This document shows positions 1 through 7,204 of a stretch of 14,645 nt of DNA, piece by piece (within the stretch, counting starts at the first letter, position 1; each line of letters starts with the position of its first letter). Below the pieces are notes generated by a model. It saw only the letters and a program-made list of their open reading frames with translations, made no database searches and was not told the origin of the DNA. A program made the position numbers and the translations under genes. The DNA comes from Thioalkalivibrio sp. (GTDB lineage: Bacteria > Pseudomonadota > Gammaproteobacteria > SpSt-1174), in contig DSBO01000035.1 in NCBI GenBank assembly GCA_011046015.1, positions 1 through 14,645 of the forward strand. The letters are read 5' to 3'.

Positions 1-21
1 ACTCGCCCGGGCTGTCCTCGG

Positions 22-1368
22 TTAGCCCGTCTTTGGCTCGATGGCCCGGATCTCGCTGACGAACGTCCCGTCCGCGAGCCGGGTGCGCACCCGCTGGCCG
101 GGGGCGAGCTCGCCCACGTGCCGGATCACCCCCTTGCCGTCCTCTGGCTGCACGATGGCGTAGCCACGCTCCAGCGTGGCCAGCGGGCTCACCGTGTTCA
201 GCGCCCGCGCCGTGGCGGCCAGGCGGGTTGCGCGCCGTTCCAGGCCCACGTCCATGTCGGCGTGCAGGCGCCGGGTGAGGGTGGCGAGCCGATCGCCGTG
301 ACGCTCCACCCGGCGAGCCGGCGAGAGGCGGCGCAGGTGCAATTCGGCGCGAGCCAGCCGTTCGCCGGCGCGCTCGCGAATGCGCTGCTGGGCGCGCCGC
401 AGCCGCTGCTCCAGTTCGTCCAGCCGCTGGGCCTGCTGACGCAGCTGCTGCGCGGGATGGCGCTGTTCCAGCCGGCGCGCCAGGTGAATGAGCCGCACAT
501 CGGCTTGCTGCAGCCGCTGGCTCATCAGCCCGCGCAGGCGTTCGCCGTAGCGGGCAAAGCCCTGGGCCAGGTCCTCGGCGCTGCGGCTCACCAGTTCGGC
601 GGCCGCCGAGGGCGTGGGGGCGCGCACATCGGCCACGAAATCCGCGATGGTCACGTCCACCTCGTGCCCCACGCCGCTGATCACCGGGATCTCGCAGGCG
701 TGGATGGCGCGCGCCACCATCTCTTCGTTGAACGCCCACAGGTCCTCCAGTGAGCCGCCCCCGCGTGCGAGGATCAGCACGTCGCAGTCCTTGCGCGCGG
801 AGGCCCGGGCCAGCGTCTCGGCAATGCGCGGCGCGGCTGCCTCTCCCTGCACCGGCACGGGGTAGACCAGTACCGGCAGGGAAGGGAAGCGTCGCCGCAG
901 CACGCTCAGGATGTCGCGGATTGCCGCGCCCGTGGGCGAGGTGATGACGCCCACGCGGTGGGGGAACCGGGGCAGGGGGCGCTTGTGTGCCTCGTCGAAC
1001 AGCCCCTCGGCGGCGAGTTTGCGCTTGAGCTCGTCGAAGGCCCGTTGCAGGGCGCCGTGGCCGGCCTCCTCCATGTGTTCGGCGATGAGCTGGTAGTCCC
1101 CGCGCGGCTCGTACAGGCTCACCCGCGCCCGCACCAGCATCTGCTGGCCGTCGGCCGGCTTGAAGCGCAGCAGCTGGTTGCGGTTGCGGAACATCGCGCA
1201 GCGTACCTGCGCGTTGCGGTCCTTGAGGGTGAAGTAGAGGTGCCCGGAGGAGGGGCGGGCGACATTGGAGAGCTCACCCTCGACCCAGATCAGGGGGAAG
1301 CCCCGCTCGATGAGCAGGCGCACCTCGCGGTTGAGCTCGGAGACGGTGAGGACGGGCTGGTTGGACAT
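22..1368 (-). CDS. xseA: Exodeoxyribonuclease VII large subunit
   Basis: Catalytic large subunit of exonuclease VII, which works with the small XseB subunit (not in this window) to degrade single-stranded DNA from both ends in the cytoplasm. At 448 residues it is close to the E. coli protein. An N-terminal OB-fold is seen at about residues 5-100, with SSGHLYFTLKD and QVRCAMFRN. The central nuclease domain has VGVITSPTGAAIRDI, LILARGGGSLEDLWAFNEE and SGVGHEVDVTIADFVAD. A long Arg/Gln-rich coiled coil follows, and the C-terminal end keeps LERGYAIV. The ATG at 1368 aligns with the start of known XseA proteins (LTVSELNREVRLL), although no good ribosome binding site lies ahead of it. The gene is transcribed away from guaB, as in other gammaproteobacteria. 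A terminator at 1471-1490 separates it from the gene upstream, so its promoter should lie in the repeat block at 1369-1465. Confidence 0.97.
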   Translation of the reverse strand: MSNQPVLTVSELNREVRLLIERGFPLIWVEGELSNVARPSSGHLYFTLKDRNAQVRCAMFRNRNQLLRFKPADGQQMLVRARVSLYEPRGDYQLIAEHMEEAGHGALQRAFDELKRKLAAEGLFDEAHKRPLPRFPHRVGVITSPTGAAIRDILSVLRRRFPSLPVLVYPVPVQGEAAAPRIAETLARASARKDCDVLILARGGGSLEDLWAFNEEMVARAIHACEIPVISGVGHEVDVTIADFVADVRAPTPSAAAELVSRSAEDLAQGFARYGERLRGLMSQRLQQADVRLIHLARRLEQRHPAQQLRQQAQRLDELEQRLRRAQQRIRERAGERLARAELHLRRLSPARRVERHGDRLATLTRRLHADMDVGLERRATRLAATARALNTVSPLATLERGYAIVQPEDGKGVIRHVGELAPGQRVRTRLADGTFVSEIRAIEPKTG

Positions 1369-1371
1369 GGG

Positions 1372-1462
1372 GTGAAGCGTGAGGCGTAAGGGATGAGACG
1401 TGAGAGAAGAAGGGGGTAGGGTAAAGCGAAAGACGCCTCACGCCTACCCCCTCACGCCTCAC
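1372..1462. repeat. Nested inverted repeats between xseA and the lipoprotein gene
   Basis: A low-complexity block built from variants of GTGAGGCGT and its complement. Visible pairs are gcgtgaggcgt (1377-1387) with its exact complement at 1433-1443, agggggtagg (1411-1420) with its exact complement at 1443-1452, and gtgaggcgtaaggg (1379-1392) with ccctcacgcctcac (1449-1462; 13 of 14 pair). The pairings overlap, so they are alternative hairpins and not one stem. The block could be an intergenic repeat family like REP/BIME elements. It occupies the only space available for an xseA promoter. Confidence 0.7.
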
Positions 1463-1463
1463 C

Positions 1464-1497
1464 AAAAATTAACGGGCCCGAAGGCCCGTTAGTTTTG
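1464..1497 (-). terminator. Rho-independent terminator of the lipoprotein gene
   Basis: An eight-base-pair GC-rich stem aacgggcc (1471-1478) / ggcccgtt (1483-1490). The loop reads TTCG on the minus strand. Read on the minus strand it is followed by TTAATTTTT, a good U-tract, ten bases after the lipoprotein stop codon. The flanking A and T runs also pair, so weaker activity on the plus strand is possible. Confidence 0.85.
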
Positions 1498-1499
1498 GC

Positions 1500-1820
1500 T
1501 CAGAACAGCGGGCCGGCGGCCTGCTGGCCCATGGCCTGCTCGTAGCCCATCATGCCTTCCAGGCGGGCCTGCTCGGCCAGCGACAGGGCCTCGTCGTACT
1601 TGCCCTCGGAGGCGGCCTTGCGCGCGGCCTCGATGAGCTTGCCGGTGTCGCGCCACTCGCCGCCCACCGATGCCGCCTGCTGGCGCGAGGTCTCGGCCGC
1701 GGCGATCGCCTGGGTGAACTCGGCTTCGGAGGCGCTGCTCTGGGTGTTGGACGTGCTGGCGCAACCAGCCGCCAGGACTGCGGACAGGACCACCGTGGCC
1801 ATCATGGAATGGATTTTCAT
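1500..1820 (-). CDS. Small lipoprotein resembling SoxXA-binding protein SoxK
   Basis: A 106-residue protein. The signal peptide at residues 1-19 is followed by a lipobox LAAGC with the lipidated Cys at position 20. The next residue is Ala, which does not signal inner-membrane retention, so outer-membrane anchoring is likely. After a Ser/Gln-rich linker, the mature part (about 33-100) is helical and Ala/Glu-rich, with two helix-turn-helix-like units. GGEWRDTGKLI (53-63) and the pattern KYDEALSLAEQARLEGMMGYEQA resemble the small SoxK/SAXB family, which binds the SoxXA cytochrome in thiosulfate oxidation. It also looks like DUF4398-type lipoproteins. The SoxK link is from memory of family motifs and needs a profile search. 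The start at 1820 was chosen over an upstream ATG because it has an AGGAGG ribosome binding site and begins the signal peptide. No other sox genes are in this window. Confidence 0.75.
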   Translation of the reverse strand: MKIHSMMATVVLSAVLAAGCASTSNTQSSASEAEFTQAIAAAETSRQQAASVGGEWRDTGKLIEAARKAASEGKYDEALSLAEQARLEGMMGYEQAMGQQAAGPLF

Positions 1821-1891
1821 TAACTCCTCCTCACTGATTTTCTCGTTATTTGTTTGCCGGGCGAAAACCCTGCGGGGCAAAGTGTTACCAG

Positions 1892-1921
1892 TTTACCCCG
1901 TCGGGGTCAAACCCTTATAAT
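1892..1921 (+). promoter_or_regulatory. Probable guaBA promoter with an internal dyad
   Basis: The -10 hexamer TATAAT (1916-1921) is a perfect consensus and lies 18 bp after TTTACC (1892-1897), a moderate -35. Transcription would begin near 1928, giving a leader of about 30 bases before guaB. The spacer contains the palindrome ACCCCGTCGGGGT (1895-1907), placed where a repressor could bind. GC-rich sequence (GACCGGC) right after the -10 would fit stringent control by ppGpp, as known for guaB in E. coli, but this is inference. No E. coli-like PurR box was seen. Confidence 0.65.
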
Positions 1922-1956
1922 GACCGGCTAAATTTCGTAACCCGCCGAGAACCGCC

Positions 1957-3417
1957 ATGAGAATCGTTCAGGAAGCTCTCACCTTTGATGATGTCTTACT
2001 CCTGCCTGCGCATTCCACGGTCCTGCCCAAGGATGTGGACCTGAAGACGCGGCTGACGCGCGACATCGAGCTGAACATTCCGCTGCTGTCCTCGGCCATG
2101 GATACCGTTACCGAGGCTCGCCTGGCCATCGCCATGGCCCAGGAAGGTGGCATCGGCATCATCCACAAGAACCTCTCCATCGCCCAGCAGGCCGACCAGG
2201 TGCGGCTGGTGAAGAAATACGAGAGCGGTGTCATCAAGGACCCCATCACGGTGGCCCCGACCACCACGGTGCGTGAGGTGATGGAAATCACCCGCGCCGC
2301 CAACATCTCGGGCGTGCCGGTGGTGGATGGCAAGGACCTGGTCGGCATCGTCACCAGCCGCGACCTGCGCTTCGAGACTGGCTACGACAAGCCGGTGTCC
2401 TCGATCATGACGCCGAAGGATCGGCTGGTCACCGTGCAGGAAGGCGCCAGCAAGGAAGAGGTGCAGGAACTGCTGCACAAGTACCGTATCGAGAAGGTGC
2501 TGGTGGTCAACGGCAACTTCGAGCTGCGCGGCATGATCACGGTGAAGGACATCCAGAAGTCCACCGACTTCCCCCGCGCCTGCAAGGACGACCAGGGCCG
2601 TCTGCGGGTCGGCGCCGCGGTCGGCACCGGCTACGGTACCGAGGACCGCGTCAACGCGCTGGTCGACGCCGGCGTGGACGCCATCGTGGTCGACACCGCC
2701 CATGGCCACTCCCAGGGCGTGCTGGACCGCGTGGCCTGGGTGAAGAAGCACTTCCCGGATGTGCAGGTGATCGGCGGCAACATCGCCACGGCCGCTGCCG
2801 CGCGCGCGCTGGTCGAGGCCGGCGCCGACGGGGTGAAGGTCGGTATCGGCCCGGGCTCCATCTGTACCACGCGTGTGGTCGCCGGCGTCGGCGTCCCGCA
2901 GGTGACCGCCATCGCCAACGTCTGCGCCGAACTCGCGGGCACGGGCGTGCCGCTGATCTCCGATGGCGGCATCCGCTTCTCCGGCGACCTCTCCAAGGCC
3001 ATGGCCGCCGGCGCCAACGCGGTCATGATCGGCGGCCTGTTCGCCGGCACCGAGGAGGCCCCGGGCGAGGTCGAGCTCTACCAGGGCCGTTCCTACAAGT
3101 CCTACCGTGGCATGGGTTCGCTGGGTGCGATGGCGCAGGGTTCGAGCGACCGCTACTTCCAGGAGAGCGAGAACGCAGTGGACAAGCTGGTGCCCGAAGG
3201 CATCGAGGGCCGCGTGCCCTACAAGGGCACCATCGTGGCCATCATCCACCAGCTGCTCGGTGGCCTGCGCTCCTCCATGGGCTATGTGGGTTGCGCCAAT
3301 ATCGAGGAGATGCGCACCAAGCCCGAGTTCGTGCGCATCACCGGCGCAGGCATGCGCGAGAGTCACGTGCACGATGTGACGATCACCAAGGAAGCGCCCA
3401 ACTACCGCATCGACTGA
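1957..3417 (+). CDS. guaB: Inosine-5'-monophosphate dehydrogenase
   Basis: Oxidises IMP to XMP with NAD+, the first committed and rate-limiting step of GMP synthesis, in the cytoplasm. The 486-residue length is typical. The TIM-barrel catalytic domain starts with LTFDDVLLLPAHS and is interrupted by a CBS-domain pair (about residues 93-205), the regulatory Bateman module. The catalytic loop GPGSICTTR (298-306) carries the nucleophile Cys303. VVDTAHGHS, the ISDGGIRFSGD phosphate-binding segment and the flap YRGMGSLGAM are all present. The start at 1957 gives the usual N-terminus, with only a weak purine-rich site (CCGAGAA) before it. guaA follows 94 bp downstream, forming the conserved guaBA operon. 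Confidence 0.98.
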   Translation: MRIVQEALTFDDVLLLPAHSTVLPKDVDLKTRLTRDIELNIPLLSSAMDTVTEARLAIAMAQEGGIGIIHKNLSIAQQADQVRLVKKYESGVIKDPITVAPTTTVREVMEITRAANISGVPVVDGKDLVGIVTSRDLRFETGYDKPVSSIMTPKDRLVTVQEGASKEEVQELLHKYRIEKVLVVNGNFELRGMITVKDIQKSTDFPRACKDDQGRLRVGAAVGTGYGTEDRVNALVDAGVDAIVVDTAHGHSQGVLDRVAWVKKHFPDVQVIGGNIATAAAARALVEAGADGVKVGIGPGSICTTRVVAGVGVPQVTAIANVCAELAGTGVPLISDGGIRFSGDLSKAMAAGANAVMIGGLFAGTEEAPGEVELYQGRSYKSYRGMGSLGAMAQGSSDRYFQESENAVDKLVPEGIEGRVPYKGTIVAIIHQLLGGLRSSMGYVGCANIEEMRTKPEFVRITGAGMRESHVHDVTITKEAPNYRID

Positions 3418-3425
3418 TACGCACG

Positions 3426-3452
3426 AGAGGGCCGGTCACGCACCGGCCCTCT
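3426..3452 (+). terminator. Hairpin between guaB and guaA (possible attenuator or weak terminator)
   Basis: A perfect 11-bp stem with a 5-base loop: agagggccggt (3426-3436) pairs with accggccctct (3442-3452). It lies nine bases after the guaB stop codon. The sequence after it (TGCTTGTG) is only weakly T-rich, so it may reduce read-through or protect the guaB mRNA end instead of terminating fully. Confidence 0.6.
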
Positions 3453-3511
3453 TGCTTGTGGCGCCGCCGGCGCGTGATCTCTCCCTTAAGGCCCAGCACC
3501 AGGTTTAGACG

Positions 3512-5089
3512 ATGATCCAGAACATCCATGCCGACCGCATCCTGATCCTCGACTTCGGCTCCCAGTACACCCAGCTCATCGCGCGGCGCGTGCGCGAGGC
3601 CGGCGTGTACTGCGAGATCCACCCCTGGGACGTGGACGAGGCCGCGGTACGCAACTTCGGGCCCAAGGGCATCATCCTTTCCGGCGGCCCCGAGTCGGTG
3701 ATCGAGGAAACCCCGCCGCGCGCCCCGCAGCTCGTGTTCGAGCTGGGCGTGCCGGTGTTTGGTATCTGCTACGGCATGCAGACCATGGCCGCCCAGCTCG
3801 GCGGCCAGGTCGAGAACGCCGACCACCGCGAATTCGGCTACGCCCAGGTGCGCGCCCACAATCACACCAGCCTCCTGGATGATATCGAGGACCATACCTC
3901 GCCCGAGGGCTATGGCCTGCTGGACGTGTGGATGTCGCACGGTGACCGCGTCTGCACGCTCCCGGAGGGCTTCGTGCTGATGGCCAGCACCGACAGCGCG
4001 CCCATCGCCGGCATGGCCGACGAGACGCGCGGCTTCTACGGCGTGCAGTTTCACCCGGAGGTCACCCACACCCGCCAGGGCCAGCGCATCCTCAGCCGCT
4101 TCGTGCACGAGATCTGCGGCTGCGAGGCCCTGTGGAGCCCGGGCAATATCGTCAGCGACAGCATCGCGCGGGTGCGCGAGCAGGTGGGCAGTGACGAGGT
4201 CATCCTTGGCCTCTCCGGTGGCGTGGACTCCTCCGTCGTCGGCGCGCTGCTGCACAAGGCCATCGGCGACCAGCTCACCTGCGTGTTCGTCGACACCGGC
4301 CTGTTGCGCCTGCACGAAGGTGACCAGGTGATGGCTACCTTCGCCGAGCACATGGGCGTGCGCGTCATCCGCGTGGATGCCGAGGCCCGCTTCCTCAAGG
4401 CCCTCGAGGGCGAGGCCGATCCCGAGGCCAAGCGCAAGATCATCGGCCGCCTGTTCGTCGAGATCTTCGACGAGGAGGCCGGCAAGCTGAAGAATGCCCG
4501 GTGGCTGGCCCAGGGCACCATCTATCCCGACGTGATCGAGTCGGCCGGCTCCAGCACCGGCAAGGCCCATGTCATCAAGTCGCACCACAACGTCGGCGGC
4601 CTGCCCGAGAACATGAAGCTCGGCCTGGTGGAACCGCTGCGCGAGTTGTTCAAGGACGAGGTGCGCAAGGTCGGGGTCGAGCTCGGCCTGCCCTTCGAGA
4701 TGGTCTATCGTCATCCCTTCCCGGGCCCGGGTCTGGGCGTGCGCATCCTCGGCGAGGTGAAGAAGGAATACGCCGACCTGCTACGCCTGGCCGATGACAT
4801 CTTCATCAGCGAGCTGCGCCGCCATGATCTCTACGATCAGGTCTCCCAGGCCTTTGCCGTGTTCCTGCCCGTGAAGTCCGTGGGCGTGATGGGGGACGGC
4901 CGCCGCTACGACTACGTCGTCGCCTTGCGCGCCGTGGAGACCATCGACTTCATGACCGCCCGCTGGGCACACCTGCCGTACGATTTCCTGGACCTCGTGT
5001 CAAGGCGGATCATCAACGAGGTGAAGGGGATCTCCCGGGTGGTTTACGATGTCTCAGGTAAGCCCCCCGCCACCATCGAGTGGGAGTGA
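3512..5089 (+). CDS. guaA: GMP synthase (glutamine-hydrolysing)
   Basis: Converts XMP to GMP using ATP and ammonia released from glutamine. The 525-residue length matches the E. coli enzyme. The class I glutamine amidotransferase domain (about 1-200) has Cys86 in GICYGMQ and the His181/Glu183 pair in FHPEV. The ATP-pyrophosphatase domain follows with the P-loop SGGVDS (235-240). The C-terminal dimerisation domain includes HPFPGPGLGVRILGE and ends with PPATIEWE, the family's usual terminus. The start at 3512 aligns with known GuaA proteins (RILILDFGSQYTQLIARRVREAG would follow at residue 9). The ribosome binding site is poor, consistent with coupling to guaB transcription in an operon. Confidence 0.98.
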   Translation: MIQNIHADRILILDFGSQYTQLIARRVREAGVYCEIHPWDVDEAAVRNFGPKGIILSGGPESVIEETPPRAPQLVFELGVPVFGICYGMQTMAAQLGGQVENADHREFGYAQVRAHNHTSLLDDIEDHTSPEGYGLLDVWMSHGDRVCTLPEGFVLMASTDSAPIAGMADETRGFYGVQFHPEVTHTRQGQRILSRFVHEICGCEALWSPGNIVSDSIARVREQVGSDEVILGLSGGVDSSVVGALLHKAIGDQLTCVFVDTGLLRLHEGDQVMATFAEHMGVRVIRVDAEARFLKALEGEADPEAKRKIIGRLFVEIFDEEAGKLKNARWLAQGTIYPDVIESAGSSTGKAHVIKSHHNVGGLPENMKLGLVEPLRELFKDEVRKVGVELGLPFEMVYRHPFPGPGLGVRILGEVKKEYADLLRLADDIFISELRRHDLYDQVSQAFAVFLPVKSVGVMGDGRRYDYVVALRAVETIDFMTARWAHLPYDFLDLVSRRIINEVKGISRVVYDVSGKPPATIEWE

Positions 5090-5094
5090 GCGGG

Positions 5095-5119
5095 GGCATC
5101 CATCGCAAGAGAGGATGCC
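5095..5119 (+). promoter_or_regulatory. Hairpin overlapping the mrpE ribosome binding site
   Basis: ggcatcc (5095-5101) and ggatgcc (5113-5119) form a perfect 7-bp stem around an 11-base loop. The 3' arm ends exactly at the mrpE start codon (5120). The purine-rich ribosome binding sequence AAGAGAGG runs from the loop into this arm, so folding would hide it. This may set or regulate translation of the operon's first gene. A ligand or regulator is not apparent. Confidence 0.45.
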
Positions 5120-5662
5120 ATGCCCGATTCCGAACACCGCCGGTCCGCCATTCTCCGACCGGGTTTCAGCTCGCTGCTGAGTGTCGCGCTGTTCGGCGGA
5201 CTGTGGTGGGTCCTCGCCGAAGGTGCGTGGCGTGCCTGGGGCGTGGGTGCGGTTACGGTCATCGCAGCCGTGGCCGCTAGCCATCTCCTCTGGCCGCCGC
5301 GCGTGGCCCGTGTCTCACCGGTTGGCCTGGCCGCCTTTCTCTTTTTCTTTCTCTGGCAGTCGCTGCGCGGTGGGCTGGTCGTCGCTGCCCTGGCACTGCG
5401 GCCGCGCCTGCGCCTGCGACCTGATCTCCACGAACTCGACCTGCGTCTGCCGCCGGGTCCGGCCCGCGTGCTGCTGGCCGATGCCCTGAGCCTGATGCCG
5501 GGTACGGTCAGCGCCGGCCTGGCTGGCGATACCCTCACCGTACACCTGCTGGACCGCGGGCTGGTCACCGAGGCCGACCTGCGCCAGGCCGAGGGGAAGG
5601 TCGCCGCCCTGTTCGGTTTGAAGCTGTCCGCCGGCGAAGGCGGGGAGGGTGCCGGTGACTGA
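5120..5662 (+). CDS. mrpE: Mrp-type Na+/H+ antiporter subunit E
   Basis: MnhE/MrpE family, a small accessory subunit of the multi-subunit cation/proton antiporter in the inner membrane. The 180-residue protein has three hydrophobic segments near its N-terminus: about 21-38, 41-58 and 69-90. The family stretch LWQSLRGGLVVAALALRPRL follows. The soluble C-terminal part has the conserved LLADALSLMPGTVSAGLAGDTLTVHLLD pattern, seen as LMPGT and HLLD. It is the first gene of a nine-gene run with overlapping or nearly overlapping ends, starting 30 bp after guaA, so it may be co-transcribed with guaBA. No separate promoter was recognised in the 30-bp gap. mrpF begins inside its 3' end. Confidence 0.93.
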   Translation: MPDSEHRRSAILRPGFSSLLSVALFGGLWWVLAEGAWRAWGVGAVTVIAAVAASHLLWPPRVARVSPVGLAAFLFFFLWQSLRGGLVVAALALRPRLRLRPDLHELDLRLPPGPARVLLADALSLMPGTVSAGLAGDTLTVHLLDRGLVTEADLRQAEGKVAALFGLKLSAGEGGEGAGD

Positions 5663-5954
5663 TCTGCCGCTCGCGCTGGCCCTGTTTCTGCTCGCCAACC
5701 TGGCCGTGGCCCTGTGGCGGGTGCTACGCGGCCCCACCCAGGCCGACCGTATGCTGGTCGCCGTGCTGTTCGGTACCACGGGGGTGGCCATCCTGCTGCT
5801 GCTGGCCGAGGCCCAGGGCGTGCCCGCGCTGGTGGACGCGGCGCTGGTATTTGCCCTGCTGGCAGCCATCGCCGGCGCGGCCTTCTCGGTGCGGGCCTGG
5901 CGGCAGAGCACGCGGCCGGATGGCGCAAAAGAGAGGGCGCATGATCCTGACTGA
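5655..5954 (+). CDS. mrpF: Mrp-type Na+/H+ antiporter subunit F
   Basis: MnhF/MrpF family, about 99 residues with three membrane helices. The diagnostic RGPTQADRMLV loop follows the first helix, and LVDAALVFALLA is in the third, with the conserved Asp. The GTG at 5655 was chosen because GGGGAGG sits six bases upstream. An in-frame GTG at 5649 would add two residues but lies too close to that site. The gene overlaps mrpE by 8 bases and mrpG by 14, which suggests translational coupling. Confidence 0.92.
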   Translation: MTDLPLALALFLLANLAVALWRVLRGPTQADRMLVAVLFGTTGVAILLLLAEAQGVPALVDAALVFALLAAIAGAAFSVRAWRQSTRPDGAKERAHDPD

Positions 5955-6249
5955 GCTGGCCAGCACCGTCCTGCTGCTGGCCGGTGGCGCGTTCTTCCTC
6001 GCCGGCACCGTGGGGTTGATGCGCTTTCCCGACGTCTATTGCCGCCTGCATGCCCTGGCCAAGGTCGACAACCTGGGCCTTGGCCTCGTCGTGCTCGGCC
6101 TCATGCTGCGCGCCGACGGCCTGGCCCAGGCCCTGAAGCTCGGGCTGGTGTGGCTGCTGGCCCTGGCCGCCAGCGCCACTGTCGCCTACCTGGTCGCCCG
6201 GCGCGCCCTGCGCCGCGGGATCGCGCCCTGGCGGGGGGAGGGGCCATGA
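5941..6249 (+). CDS. mrpG: Mrp-type Na+/H+ antiporter subunit G
   Basis: MnhG/MrpG family, 102 residues, three membrane helices. The family signature GLMRFPDVYCRLHALAKVDN is seen as RFPDVY, RLHA and KVDNLGLGLVVLG. The ATG at 5941 has AGAGAGG seven bases upstream and starts the first helix. The longer upstream reading frame is only mrpF sequence in another frame. It overlaps the following gene by four bases (ATGA). Confidence 0.93.
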   Translation: MILTELASTVLLLAGGAFFLAGTVGLMRFPDVYCRLHALAKVDNLGLGLVVLGLMLRADGLAQALKLGLVWLLALAASATVAYLVARRALRRGIAPWRGEGP

Positions 6250-6536
6250 GTCTCTCGCCGTTCGATCTGCTGCTCGCCGTGATGTTGCTGCTCACGGCCT
6301 GGCGCGCCCTGGTCGCCCCCGATCCCTTCCGCGCGACGGTGCTGTTCATCGTCTTCGGCCTGCTCATGGCCCTGGCCTGGGCACGGCTCTCCGCACCCGA
6401 CATCGCCCTGGCCGAGGCGGCCATCGGCGCGGGGCTCACCGGGGCCCTGCTGCTGGATGCGGTCGGTCACCTGCGGGCGGTGCGTCGCCAGTCGAGCCCG
6501 CCAGGCGGGGACAAGGCGCGGGAGGCGGCGAAATGA
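6246..6536 (+). CDS. DUF4040 subunit (stand-alone MrpA C-terminal segment, MbhD-like)
   Basis: A 96-residue protein with three membrane helices. It matches the DUF4040/MbhD part that lies near the C-terminus of full-length MrpA. The key motif is SAPDIALAEAAIGAGLTGALL (residues about 44-64), retaining the conserved Asp and Glu of this family, which in MrpA and Mbh lie on the ion path. Here it is a separate gene, so MrpA is split, as in archaeal Mbh/Mbs and in the group of Mrp systems seen in cyanobacteria. The start at 6246 has GGGGAGG upstream and overlaps mrpG by four bases. It overlaps mrpB by four bases. Confidence 0.9.
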   Translation: MSLSPFDLLLAVMLLLTAWRALVAPDPFRATVLFIVFGLLMALAWARLSAPDIALAEAAIGAGLTGALLLDAVGHLRAVRRQSSPPGGDKAREAAK

Positions 6537-7204
6537 ACCGCTGGGCGTCGGTTGCAGTGGCGTTGCTGTGCGCGGTGCTGGCACTCGCACTCGCCTGGGC
6601 TATGTGGGACCTGCCACCGGCCCCGGTGGCGCTGCCGGCGCAGGTGGCCGGCTCCCTGGCGATCAGCGGCGTGGAACACCCGGTCACCGCGGTGCTACTC
6701 AACTTTCGCGGTTACGACACGCTGCTCGAGGTTGGGGTGCTGCTGATCGCCCTGCTGGGCATGCTGGCGGCCGGCGCTACCCCCGAGCGTATGACCGCGC
6801 TGCCCCCTGACCCGGTGCTGGAGGGACTGGCCCGCCTGCTGGCGCCCCTCATGGTGCTCGTGGCCGGTTATCTTCTCTGGGCGGGCGCCTTTCGTCCGGG
6901 CGGCGCCTTTCAGGCAGCCGCGGTGCTGGCGGCCGCCGGCGTGCTGCTGCGCCTGGCCGGTCCGGTGACGGCCTGGACCCGGCCGGGTCGCGTCCTGCGC
7001 CTCGCACTGGCCGCGGGCTTCGTCGTGTTCCTCGCGGTGGCGGTGCTGGGGCTCGCGCAGGGCGCGATGCTCGAGTACCCGCGGGCCTGGGCGGGCAGCC
7101 TGATCCTTGCCGTGGAGGCTGGTCTCACCGTGTCGCTCGGCCTCACGCTGGCCGGCCTGTTCCTCGCCGGCCCCGAGATCCCTCGCGGGGGGCCGCGCAC
7201 ATGA
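6533..7204 (+). CDS. mrpB: MbhE-MrpB fusion subunit
   Basis: A 223-residue membrane protein that joins two Mrp domains. Residues about 1-80 match the last part of MrpA (MbhE-type): a helix, a periplasmic segment, then VEHPVTAVLLNFRGYDTLLE, with the hallmark FRGYDT at 58-63. Residues about 95-217 form the MrpB/MnhB domain of four helices, with the signature written as AFRPGGAFQAA (119-129). Most relatives have PGGGFQGG there, so two glycines are replaced by alanine. Start at 6533 with GGAGG upstream. The ends overlap both neighbours by four bases. The fusion boundary is inferred from motif order. Confidence 0.88.
   Translation: MNRWASVAVALLCAVLALALAWAMWDLPPAPVALPAQVAGSLAISGVEHPVTAVLLNFRGYDTLLEVGVLLIALLGMLAAGATPERMTALPPDPVLEGLARLLAPLMVLVAGYLLWAGAFRPGGAFQAAAVLAAAGVLLRLAGPVTAWTRPGRVLRLALAAGFVVFLAVAVLGLAQGAMLEYPRAWAGSLILAVEAGLTVSLGLTLAGLFLAGPEIPRGGPRT

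Noticed and set aside
1372..1462. CRISPR array
   Set aside because: The units are short, overlapping and inverted, with no regular spacers.
1996..3372. Minus-strand 458-residue reading frame opposite guaB
   Set aside because: Histidine- and glycine-rich shadow of a strongly conserved gene in GC-rich DNA, with no recognisable domain.
3383..4714. Minus-strand 443-residue reading frame opposite guaA
   Set aside because: Shadow of guaA; composition is typical of antisense GC-rich sequence and there is no ribosome binding site.
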